Shown here in pieces: positions 8,596 through 15,773 of a stretch of DNA of 64,000 nt. The translations under genes and the position numbers were made by a program. Source of the stretch: an uncultured Draconibacterium sp. (lineage in GTDB: Bacteria; Bacteroidota; Bacteroidia; Bacteroidales; Prolixibacteraceae); contig NZ_OY781981.1 in the NCBI RefSeq assembly GCF_963677565.1, positions 1,178,001 through 1,242,000 on the forward strand, written 5' to 3'. Numbering within the stretch: the stretch's first letter is position 1; each line of letters opens with the position of its first letter. Under the pieces are notes generated by a model. The model was not told where the DNA came from and made no database searches. It worked only from the letters and a program-made list of their open reading frames with translations.

Positions 8596-8633
8596 CAGGA
8601 ACTTTGCTGTTTGTTATAAATGCAAGGTTTCTG
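8596..8633 (+). terminator. Stem-loop after the propeller gene
   Basis: CAGGAACTTTGC (8596-8607) pairs with GCAAGGTTTCTG (8622-8633) over 12 pairs, two of them G-U, with a 14-base loop. A pyrimidine-rich stretch follows. It lies 16 bases after the stop codon. Confidence 0.55.
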
Positions 8634-8686
8634 TTGCTTCTTCCGTTAAACCACAAATACACTTGTTTTTAACTAAACTGATTAAA

Positions 8687-10960
8687 ATGAGTGTGTACAG
8701 ATTATCTTGTAGCGTTTTATTCCAAAAAGGAATCAGAGTAATTAGGTTGTTTCGTGTAAGGCTGCTATTAAGCGGAATAGTGTGTCTTTTTCTTTATTTG
8801 CCAGTTAACGTTTATAGTCAGGATAGTCAAAGAAACATATTTGTAAAATACATTCAGGGAACGATTATTCTGGATGGTAAACTCGACGAACCCGAATGGC
8901 AGACCGCCGGAAAAGGAGGAAATTTCTGGCAGTTTTTTCCATCCGATTCTGCAAGGGCCATGAACAATACAGAGTTCCGGTTAATGTACAACGACAACAT
9001 GTTGTATATCGGAATCAGGGCCGAAGCCAAATCTGATAATTTTATCGTTTCGTCGTTGCGCCGCGATTTTGGCGGAACCAGCAACGACAATGTTACGCTG
9101 ATGTTCGATACCTTTAAAGATGGTACTACCGCTTTTCTTTTTGGGATGACACCTTATGGCGTGCAGCGCGAAGCGTTTATCTCGGGTGGCGGTTCCGGCA
9201 GAAATGGTTTTAATACCAGCTGGGATCAGAAATGGCAGTTGGAAAGCACGATGCACGACGATCATTACATTTTGGAAGCTGCCATTCCGCTTAGCTCGAT
9301 TAAATTTCACGAAGGAGATAAAACCTGGCGCGTACAGTGTTACCGCTGGGATATGCAAACCAACGAGCAGAGTGCCTGGGCTCCGGTTCCGCAAAATCAA
9401 ATGCTGTCGAGCCTGGCATTTATGGGAACCATGGAGTTTGAAAAATCATTGGGAAAATCGCGTACACCGTTTGCCATTATTCCTTATGTGAATACGCTGG
9501 CATCGAAAGACTTTACAAGCGATAAAACCAAAAGCGATTTTACCTTTGGTGGCGATGCAAAACTGGCCATAGGTAATAGTATGAACCTGGATATTACGGT
9601 TAATCCCGATTTCTCGAACGTTGAAGTGGACGATATTTTTACCAACCTAACCCGCTTCGAGGTTTTCCTGCCCGAGAAGCGCCAGTTTTTTATCGACAAT
9701 AACGATTTGTTTGGCAGCTACGGCGACGTTTATGGTTCGGCAAATCCATTCTTTTCGCGCCGTATCGGACTGGCACGCGACGCCAATGGAAATATGATCG
9801 AGAACCGTATTATTGGCGGTGTGCGTTTAAGCGGAAAATTGAACGACAGATGGCGGCTTGGTTTTCTGAATATGCAAACCGATGAAGATACGGGTAACGA
9901 AATTGCATCGAACAATAACATGATGTTTACAATGCAACGCAAGATGTTCGCACGCTCGAGTTTAGGAATATTTGCCGTTAACCGCCAGACTTTTGGCGAT
10001 TATGATTTTCAGGACCCAAGCGAAGAATACAACCGGGTGATTGGTATCGACTATAACCTGGCTTCGGCCGATAACGACTGGACAGGTAAGTTTTACCTGC
10101 ATAAATCATTAAATCCGGATGATACGGAAGGAAACTACTCGTGGCAAACTACCGTAACTTATCAGCCACGAAAATTTCGCTACGTTTTTGATTTACAATA
10201 TGTAGATGATGAATTTCAGGCCGATTTGGGATTTGTGCAACGAAGAGGTGTTTTTAAAAATGGTAACGGTTTCCGGTATAATTTCTATCCCGAAAACAGC
10301 AAGATAAGTTTCCACGATGTGGGGATTATGACCGTAACCTATTGGCGCCCCAATATGGATTGGAAAACAACCGACCACATTTACAGCTTGTACTACGACA
10401 TTAATTTTAACAACCAGTCGACCATTGGGTTAGATTTCAGAAACAATTATACCTACCTCACATTTCCTTTCGATCCTACACGATCGGGGGCAGAACCTTT
10501 GCCCGCAAACCAGGGATACACCTACAATACTTTTAGTGTTGAATATGAATCCAATCCGGCAAAGGTATTTTCATTAACTGCCGAAACATCGGGTGGCGAG
10601 TTTTATAACGGAAATAGCTTTTCAGCATCTACAGAATTAACGTATCGTATACAGCCCTGGGCATCGTTAAGTTTAAATACGCGTTATGATGCTTTGCGTT
10701 TGCCCGATCCGCACGGAGATGCCGATTTTTGGCTTGTAACGCCCAAAGTGGATGTTACCTTTAGTAAATCGGTATTCTGGTCAACACTGGTGCAATACAG
10801 CAACCAGCGCGATAACCTGGGTATAAATTCGCGTTTACAGTGGCGTTTTGCTCCGCTATCGGACTTATACCTCGTTTATAACGACAACTACTTTACAAAA
10901 GATTTCGGGCCTAAATTCCGGTCGATTAACCTAAAGATTTCATATTGGTTGAATATTTAA
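8687..10960 (+). CDS. DUF5916 family protein with N-terminal CBM9-like domain
   Basis: A 757-residue exported protein. The ATG at 8687 is chosen; an upstream in-frame TTG would add eight residues before a long basic signal peptide ending near VYSQ. The first 200 mature residues form a carbohydrate-binding family 9-like sandwich (LDGKLDEPEWQTA, AAIPLSSIKF). The remainder is the DUF5916 region, marked by NPDFSNVEVDD, LTRFEVFLPEKRQFF and FFSRRIGL, and ends in alternating strands (LYLVYNDNYF, INLKISYWLNI) typical of an outer-membrane barrel. Function unknown. A second member lies at 33265-35487. It stands alone and is followed by the hairpin-rich segment preceding the defence-like cassette. Confidence 0.85.
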   Translation: MSVYRLSCSVLFQKGIRVIRLFRVRLLLSGIVCLFLYLPVNVYSQDSQRNIFVKYIQGTIILDGKLDEPEWQTAGKGGNFWQFFPSDSARAMNNTEFRLMYNDNMLYIGIRAEAKSDNFIVSSLRRDFGGTSNDNVTLMFDTFKDGTTAFLFGMTPYGVQREAFISGGGSGRNGFNTSWDQKWQLESTMHDDHYILEAAIPLSSIKFHEGDKTWRVQCYRWDMQTNEQSAWAPVPQNQMLSSLAFMGTMEFEKSLGKSRTPFAIIPYVNTLASKDFTSDKTKSDFTFGGDAKLAIGNSMNLDITVNPDFSNVEVDDIFTNLTRFEVFLPEKRQFFIDNNDLFGSYGDVYGSANPFFSRRIGLARDANGNMIENRIIGGVRLSGKLNDRWRLGFLNMQTDEDTGNEIASNNNMMFTMQRKMFARSSLGIFAVNRQTFGDYDFQDPSEEYNRVIGIDYNLASADNDWTGKFYLHKSLNPDDTEGNYSWQTTVTYQPRKFRYVFDLQYVDDEFQADLGFVQRRGVFKNGNGFRYNFYPENSKISFHDVGIMTVTYWRPNMDWKTTDHIYSLYYDINFNNQSTIGLDFRNNYTYLTFPFDPTRSGAEPLPANQGYTYNTFSVEYESNPAKVFSLTAETSGGEFYNGNSFSASTELTYRIQPWASLSLNTRYDALRLPDPHGDADFWLVTPKVDVTFSKSVFWSTLVQYSNQRDNLGINSRLQWRFAPLSDLYLVYNDNYFTKDFGPKFRSINLKISYWLNI

Positions 10961-10983
10961 CGGTGGTGGTATGAGGTCGTGGC

Positions 10984-11049
10984 GGTCAGACGAGAGTCTG
11001 ACCAGTCCGACCGAAACTGAGGTTGAGACGAGATTCGACTTGTCGAATC
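10984..11049. repeat. Two perfect hairpins in tandem
   Basis: GGTCAGAC (10984-10991) pairs with GTCTGACC (10996-11003) around a GAGA tetraloop, and GATTCGAC (11032-11039) pairs with GTCGAATC (11042-11049) around TT. Both stems are 8 bp and perfect. Neither has a T-run. They sit just after the DUF5916 gene and just before the border of the A+T-rich cassette, and resemble small structured intergenic repeats. Confidence 0.6.
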
Positions 11050-11087
11050 CGCACAAACCCAGCCATGACTTATACCACGTGTTAGCG

Positions 11088-12023
11088 TTAGTTTTTTTTC
11101 ATTTTTTTATCCATAAACTTTCTCAACTTAGACTCCCAATTGTCATGATGAAAGAATCTTGCTTTGTGCAATTTATTATCTAATACAGTCTGCTTGTCTT
11201 TAATAATTTGTGTTTCGAAATCTTTCGTCGAAAAGACATAAGTTGCATTACCAGCGTACATTGTTTCGAGGATAACAAAATCTAAATTTGAAAATCCAAA
11301 AACTATATAACCATGAAATCCATTAGAGCCTTTTCCTCTAATGTCAGGTTTGTATTCTTTTAGAATTTGTAGTCGCTTTTGATATGCTTTTCTCTCATCT
11401 TCGTTTTTGGTAAAACGTCCACCAATCTCGACTAAGTCTTTAAAACTGTTTTCATTGTCTAAGTTTCCTGAAGGAAGAATGACTTCATCGAATTTTGTAT
11501 TGAAATGAATTGCGGGATTAAGATTCTCATCGAATATCTCGAAATCATTAAAGATTTCACAAAATATATTAGCGATGTGAGTTCCTTTCATTGAATCTTT
11601 TTGCGAATAATTTAATTGCTCAGACACAACAACTTTTTGGTCATGTTCATTTATCGTAAAATACAGTCCAGTGTTATAGTTATGAAGCAAGACTTTTTTG
11701 TATACATTATATGTTCTGTCATATTCCACTCTATAACCATCAGATTTTCGGATATAATCAATGTGTCTTGTAACTGTCTCTTTTTCTTCTGGCTGTTTCC
11801 TTACAAACTTTCCTTTTTTATTTGCTCTTGTGACAGAGCCTTTTGCTAATGGAATTATTTCCTCGTCATCGGGAAATTCTTTTGGTAAACCGTACTTGTC
11901 AAGAAGTGGAGATTTTAAATAATCTTCAAAAAGTAATCCTAAAAAGTAGTCATCATTTTCTGTTAAATAGAATTGTAAATATTTATCAATTCCACGAATT
12001 CTTTTTCGATAAGATTGTTCCAT
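11088..12023 (-). CDS. Unrecognised protein, partner of the Shedu-like nuclease
   Basis: 311 residues, no signal peptide, Lys-rich and probably cytoplasmic. I do not recognise a named family. The C-terminal third has a compact motif series: GFHGYIVFGF, then LETMYAGNATYVF, then RFFHHDNWESKL. To my recollection this resembles a C-terminal module in various uncharacterised bacterial proteins, some near restriction or defence genes; that is a weak inference. The middle (residues 70-200) has Lys/Glu-rich stretches and no visible nuclease or ATPase motif. It starts 55 bases after the Shedu-like gene on the same strand, so the two are presumably cotranscribed. Its base composition matches that gene and not the surroundings, suggesting joint acquisition. 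Confidence 0.7.
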   Translation of the reverse strand: MEQSYRKRIRGIDKYLQFYLTENDDYFLGLLFEDYLKSPLLDKYGLPKEFPDDEEIIPLAKGSVTRANKKGKFVRKQPEEKETVTRHIDYIRKSDGYRVEYDRTYNVYKKVLLHNYNTGLYFTINEHDQKVVVSEQLNYSQKDSMKGTHIANIFCEIFNDFEIFDENLNPAIHFNTKFDEVILPSGNLDNENSFKDLVEIGGRFTKNEDERKAYQKRLQILKEYKPDIRGKGSNGFHGYIVFGFSNLDFVILETMYAGNATYVFSTKDFETQIIKDKQTVLDNKLHKARFFHHDNWESKLRKFMDKKMKKN

Positions 12024-12078
12024 TTTTTTAGTTTTAAAGGTTAAGTTATTGAGTATTGATTCTTATATATTTTAGTTT

Positions 12079-12828
12079 TTATTTAATTCTGTCATTATAT
12101 TTTCGATATTTTAAAATCTTCTCACAGTGGTGGCTGTAAAAATGAGAACCTGAAATTTGTTCTGAGTTGCAAAACTGTTTCCATTTTGAATCGGTGAAGG
12201 CTTTATAAAATGGATTTGCAAGAAACTCTCCATAAAATTCTTTGTCTGTTGCTAACCAAGTTGTATGATAAAATTCTCGTCTCTTAAATTTGTCAGATAA
12301 ATAGTCAAACGACCTAATTTCCGCTCCGATTTCATCTGCTATCTGATTTCTTTTTTCTATATCATGAGGATTAGTTAACCTCCTGCCTATTATAATTTTA
12401 AATTTTAATTGAGATTTTGAAATTACCCTTGTATTAATTGTTGGCAAGTAGTTTTTAAACCAAGTTCTATTATCAATTAACCATCTTTTCCAGTTACGGA
12501 TTTGTTGAATTGCTTGATTAAATTCTTTAGAAATGAGACCTTTTTCGGTAAAAAGTTTTGCGCCTGGTTGTTTAATTTCGATTAATTCAAATCGGTTTCC
12601 ATTACTAAATCCGTCAGAGAGTGTTACAAAATCGGTTTCAAAGTCGCTTCCAAGTTTAAGTTTTGAAATTACTAAATGGCAATTTTCATTTCCGAGGAAT
12701 AAGCCTGCATTGTCAATCAAGAATTTATGATAATGTCTTTCTGTAAGATTTTCATCAAGCAGAGCATTCCATTCTTCTTCAAGATTTCTCTTAAAATCAG
12801 TTGTATTTATAATTGAATGCCAATGCAT
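12079..12828 (-). CDS. Shedu/DUF4263-like nuclease
   Basis: 249 residues from the ATG at 12828 (MHWHSI); a further upstream ATG at 12873 would overlap the cassette border repeat and is disfavoured. The chain shows the Shedu (DUF4263) pattern: an N-terminal helix with EEEWNALLDEN and HYHKFLIDNAGLFLG, then LGSDFETDFVTL, then ELIEIKQPGAKLF, then FNQAIQQIRNWKRWL. The Asp in TDFVTL and the Glu-Ile-Lys in EIKQP are arranged as in a PD-(D/E)xK nuclease core. Shedu proteins protect against phage by cutting DNA. The usual N-terminal sensor of larger Shedu proteins is absent, so the following 311-residue protein might provide sensing or regulation (inference). Confidence 0.72.
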   Translation of the reverse strand: MHWHSIINTTDFKRNLEEEWNALLDENLTERHYHKFLIDNAGLFLGNENCHLVISKLKLGSDFETDFVTLSDGFSNGNRFELIEIKQPGAKLFTEKGLISKEFNQAIQQIRNWKRWLIDNRTWFKNYLPTINTRVISKSQLKFKIIIGRRLTNPHDIEKRNQIADEIGAEIRSFDYLSDKFKRREFYHTTWLATDKEFYGEFLANPFYKAFTDSKWKQFCNSEQISGSHFYSHHCEKILKYRKYNDRIK

Positions 12829-12873
12829 ATTATGTTTTTTAAAATTAACGCTAACGTATCTGTAACACATCAT

Positions 12874-13107
12874 TTATACACATTATATTTTTAATATGTG
12901 TGACAAAATGTGTCGTTTCTAATAAAATATACTTGTAAATGATACTTTTCATGTGTTACTTATGATCTCATCAATTTGGGTGTATAATCCAACTTTTTGT
13001 AAAAATGTTATAACTGAGTGAGCATTCAACGGTTATGGTTTTTATTAGGAGCTTAAAGTTAGCATAATAAAAAATAAAACAAAACAGGGTAGTTTCCACT
13101 ACCGCGC
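12874..13107. other. A+T-rich intergenic stretch right of the cassette
   Basis: No gene recognised. It includes an imperfect hairpin around 12887-12902 (ACACAT with ATGTGT) and precedes the GC-rich palindrome at 13108. The total gap from the Shedu-like start to the exporter ATG at 13682 is about 850 bases; the rest holds the palindrome and the 42-bp array. Confidence 0.4.
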
Positions 13108-13123
13108 CCCCGAAGCTTCGGGG
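13108..13123. repeat. Perfect GC-rich palindrome
   Basis: CCCCGAAGCTTCGGGG is a perfect 16-bp palindrome lying in a locally GC-rich island within A+T-rich sequence. It has no T-run on either side, so it is not a standard terminator; it resembles the core of small dispersed palindromic repeats. Confidence 0.6.
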
Positions 13124-13268
13124 CATCGGGTGGTTTATTTCCTTCTTTAGCCCTTAAGGCTTGTTTCCGGCGGGTTTCCGACAACACACCCCTTTGATCA
13201 CCTTTGTAACTGTTTGATTATAGGCTTCCTGCAGCTGTGTAATTGGCCAGCAAACTTGTTTGCTCGCG

Positions 13269-13466
13269 TGTTGCAGCGCTGCGGCAAGCAAAAAATTTTG
13301 TTGGCGAGCTTGTTGCACGGCTGCAGGAAGCAAAAAAATCTCGTGGCTGGTATGTTGCAGCGCTGAGGCAGCCAAAAAAATGTTGTGGCTAGCATGTTGC
13401 ACGCGTGCAGAAAGCAAAAAATTTTATTTGCTAACCTGTTACACCGCTGCAGCAATGCTGAAAATT
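13269..13466. repeat. Five-copy 42-bp tandem repeat with phased A-tracts
   Basis: The element TGTTGCA (TGTTACA in the last copy) begins at 13269, 13311, 13353, 13395 and 13437, exactly 42 bases apart. Each unit has a GC-rich, nearly self-complementary core (GCAGCGCTGC in copy 1, TGCACGCGTGCA in copy 4) followed by AGCAAAAAA. Copies differ in the core but largely keep its symmetry. As 42 is a multiple of three, several frames stay open across it; those frames are low-complexity and I do not call a gene. There are no unique spacers, so it is not CRISPR. Confidence 0.85.
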
Positions 13467-13681
13467 AAATTTAAATCATTCACGAATACAGAAAATACAT
13501 TGGCAGTGAAGTATAACCTACTGGACTTCTTGTAGGAGAATAAAAACACAAAATCGTAAATGTGCAACCCCTCGTTTTATGAAATCAGTAATTCTGGTAG
13601 GAGCATCTGTAACAGAGATACCTTTGTTCAGCAAATTATTTGAACCTTTGCACGGTGTTTGGCATTAAGACTTTTTGGCGC

Positions 13682-14962
13682 ATGATAAAAACGAAATCAG
13701 AAAATACATCGGTAAACTTGTTCGTGTGGTTGGTGTTGGGAGGTTTAATGGCTTTCACATCGCTGTCCACCGATATATATCTGCCGGCCATGCCACAAAT
13801 GCAGATTGATTTGCAGGGAGATATCGAACTTACCGTCACCGGATTTTTGATCGGCTTTGCAATAGCACAAATTATTTGGGGGCCGATAAGCGATCGTTAC
13901 GGAAGAAAGATGCCGCTGGTAATTGGATTGATTTTGTTTATGATCGGTTCGGTAGGCTGTGCTTTCTCGCAAACCATTGGTCAGATATTGGTTGCCCGGG
14001 TTGTTCAGGCGCTCGGAGCTTGTGTTGGGCCGATGCTGTCGCGGGCTATGGTGCGCGATATGCTCGACAGTAAAAAGGCTGCCGAAATGTTATCAACCCT
14101 GATGATTTTAATGGCGCTGGCACCTATTTTTGGCCCCTTAATCGGTGGACAGATGCTGAAATTTACCTCGTGGCAAAGTATCTTCTGGCTGCTCACTATT
14201 ATCGGTGGAATAATGCTGATAAGCCTGAAAAAACTTCCGGAAACATTACCCAAAGAAAATCGGCAGAGCACATCGTTGTGGAATGCGTTTAAAAAGTATG
14301 GTGTGCTGCTCCGAAACCGCCGGTTTATGGCCTACACCCTTTGTGTGTCGTTTTTTTATGTTGGCGTTTATGCTTTTGTTGCCGGCTCGCCCGAAATTTA
14401 TATTACCTATTTTGGTGTTGAACCACAACATTACGGCTGGTTGTTTGCCTTAAATATTTTTGGAATCGTTTCCTTAAGTTTTGCCAACCGTATTCTGGTG
14501 CGAAAATTCAGTCTCGACCTATTATTACGGGTAGCAACCGCCATTGCCATGGTGGCAGGTCTTGTTTTGGTTGTACTGGTGAAACTGCAAGTAGGGGGTA
14601 TTTACGGGGTGGTTGTTCCGGTGTTTTTCTTTTTCTCCATGAACGGAATAATTGCCGCAACCACAACAGCCGCTGCCCTTGATAAAGTCCCTGAAATGGC
14701 CGGTGCCGCTGCTGCTTTACTTGGGTCGTTGCAATACGGCAGCGGAATATTATCTACACTCTTACTCACAATCTTTGGCGACAGCGAAGGCTCTCCCTGG
14801 ACCATGAGCTGGATAATTGCCTTGTTTGGCGTAGCTTCTGCCGGTACTGTTCTTGCACGCAGCTTTTTCGGAATTTTGCCTGTTGAGATAAAACGAACTT
14901 CACTGGAAAAAAGGAAAACCTTTACCATAAACCGAACCGGTTGGGGGAATAATAAAGACTAG
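13682..14962 (+). CDS. Bcr/CflA-type drug exporter (MFS)
   Basis: 426 residues from the ATG at 13682; an in-frame TTG at 13640 would add a non-family N-terminus. Twelve membrane helices are expected. The drug:H+ antiporter-1 signature is seen: LSTDIYLPAMPQMQ in helix 1, the loop WGPISDRYGRKMPLVIG between helices 2 and 3, and the helix-5 region LMALAPIFGPLIGGQML. The family exports drugs such as bicyclomycin and sometimes sulfonamides or peptides across the inner membrane using the proton gradient. It stands alone between the tandem array and the molybdenum hydroxylase genes; natural substrate unknown. Confidence 0.9.
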   Translation: MIKTKSENTSVNLFVWLVLGGLMAFTSLSTDIYLPAMPQMQIDLQGDIELTVTGFLIGFAIAQIIWGPISDRYGRKMPLVIGLILFMIGSVGCAFSQTIGQILVARVVQALGACVGPMLSRAMVRDMLDSKKAAEMLSTLMILMALAPIFGPLIGGQMLKFTSWQSIFWLLTIIGGIMLISLKKLPETLPKENRQSTSLWNAFKKYGVLLRNRRFMAYTLCVSFFYVGVYAFVAGSPEIYITYFGVEPQHYGWLFALNIFGIVSLSFANRILVRKFSLDLLLRVATAIAMVAGLVLVVLVKLQVGGIYGVVVPVFFFFSMNGIIAATTTAAALDKVPEMAGAAAALLGSLQYGSGILSTLLLTIFGDSEGSPWTMSWIIALFGVASAGTVLARSFFGILPVEIKRTSLEKRKTFTINRTGWGNNKD

Positions 14963-15260
14963 GTTCTTGAAAAAATTTACTGTTATTTAAATTCTTCTTA
15001 ATTAGGATAGTTTTGTCTTTGTACTTAACATTCGCAGGTTAGTCAATTTGTAATATCCGCTCGATAAAGCAAAGTTTGTTTCTTACAGATGGAGGCCTTA
15101 CTCTGCTTGAGTTTATAACAGTTTTATAAAGGCCGGTAATTCTTAATATTCACCTGAACATTTATTATAAAGTTTTGTTGTAAAGGATGTTATGAAATAT
15201 GCAGAAATCTGCATGTGTTTCAGTTTAAACTTCGTAACATCGTTTAAAATCTAATAATAA
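14963..15260. other. Upstream region of the molybdenum hydroxylase genes
   Basis: 298 bases without a gene. TAGTTTTG at 15008-15015 matches the -7 consensus TAnnTTTG but has no clear -33 partner and would give a leader of about 240 bases. No riboswitch fold was recognised. Confidence 0.3.
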
Positions 15261-15716
15261 ATGGCAGTATTTAATCTAAACATCAACGGAAAACAGCAAG
15301 AGGTAGATGTCGATCCATCCACTCCAATGCTTTGGGTACTCAGAGATCATCTTGATTTAGTAGGAACAAAATTCGGCTGTGGAATTGCACAGTGCGGAGC
15401 GTGCACCATATTGGTAAATGGGGTGGCAACACGTTCGTGCATCACATTTGTCGATTCGGTGGGCGATAAGGAAATCACCACAATCGAAGGCCTTTCTGAA
15501 AACGGGGATCACCCGCTTCAAAAAGCATGGATTGAAGAAGATGTACCGCAATGTGGCTATTGCCAGAGCGGACAAATTATGAATGCTGCAGGATTATTAA
15601 ACAGTAATCCAACGCCCAGCGACGAAGAAATTGAAATGGCTATGCATGGAAACATTTGCCGGTGCGGAACATACACAAGAATTAAAAAGGCGATTAAAAC
15701 TGCTTCTAATTCTTAA
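15261..15716 (+). CDS. Molybdenum hydroxylase small [2Fe-2S] subunit (IorA/CoxS type)
   Basis: 151 residues with both iron-sulfur sites of the family. The plant-ferredoxin-like cluster is bound by Cys40, Cys45, Cys48 and Cys60 (GCGIAQCGACTILV); the second cluster by Cys98, Cys101, Cys133 and Cys135 (CGYCQSG and CRCGTYTRI). It passes electrons from the molybdenum centre of the large subunit to an external acceptor. There is no signal peptide, so if the mature enzyme is periplasmic this subunit must be carried out folded with the twin-arginine partner encoded 57 bases downstream. Isoquinoline 1-oxidoreductase alpha subunits are the closest named type. Confidence 0.93.
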   Translation: MAVFNLNINGKQQEVDVDPSTPMLWVLRDHLDLVGTKFGCGIAQCGACTILVNGVATRSCITFVDSVGDKEITTIEGLSENGDHPLQKAWIEEDVPQCGYCQSGQIMNAAGLLNSNPTPSDEEIEMAMHGNICRCGTYTRIKKAIKTASNS

Positions 15717-15773
15717 GCTGCACCATTCATCTTCCACACTTTCTCGCTATCAATAACATTAAAATCTTTTCAC

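Larger units (their letters stand above)
11081..12855. mobile_element. Candidate two-gene cassette bounded by a 10-bp inverted repeat
   Basis: GTTAGCGTTA occurs at 11081-11090 and its exact reverse complement TAACGCTAAC at 12846-12855. The left copy contains the stop codon of the 311-residue gene; the right copy lies 18 bases upstream of the start chosen for the first gene. The interval is visibly more A+T-rich than the flanking genes, both genes point the same way, and neither relates to the surrounding metabolism. No recombinase is present, so mobility is inference. The CGTTAG-type ends loosely recall the R'' core of integron attC sites. Confidence 0.4.

Noticed and set aside
12079..12828. 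The 249-residue protein as a generic restriction endonuclease
   Set aside because: The order of EEEW, HKFL, EIKQP and QIRNW segments fits Shedu/DUF4263 better, and no methyltransferase is nearby.
13108..13123. GC-rich palindrome as a terminator
   Set aside because: No T-run follows on either strand, and no gene ends close to it.
13269..13466. The 42-bp array as a CRISPR
   Set aside because: There are no unique spacers between repeats, the units diverge and no cas genes are present.
13154..13535. Overlapping open frames on both strands across the 42-bp array, with 14-residue repeats
   Set aside because: The frames stay open only because the unit length is divisible by three. Their residues are low-complexity, three frames compete and no start context or homology is apparent.
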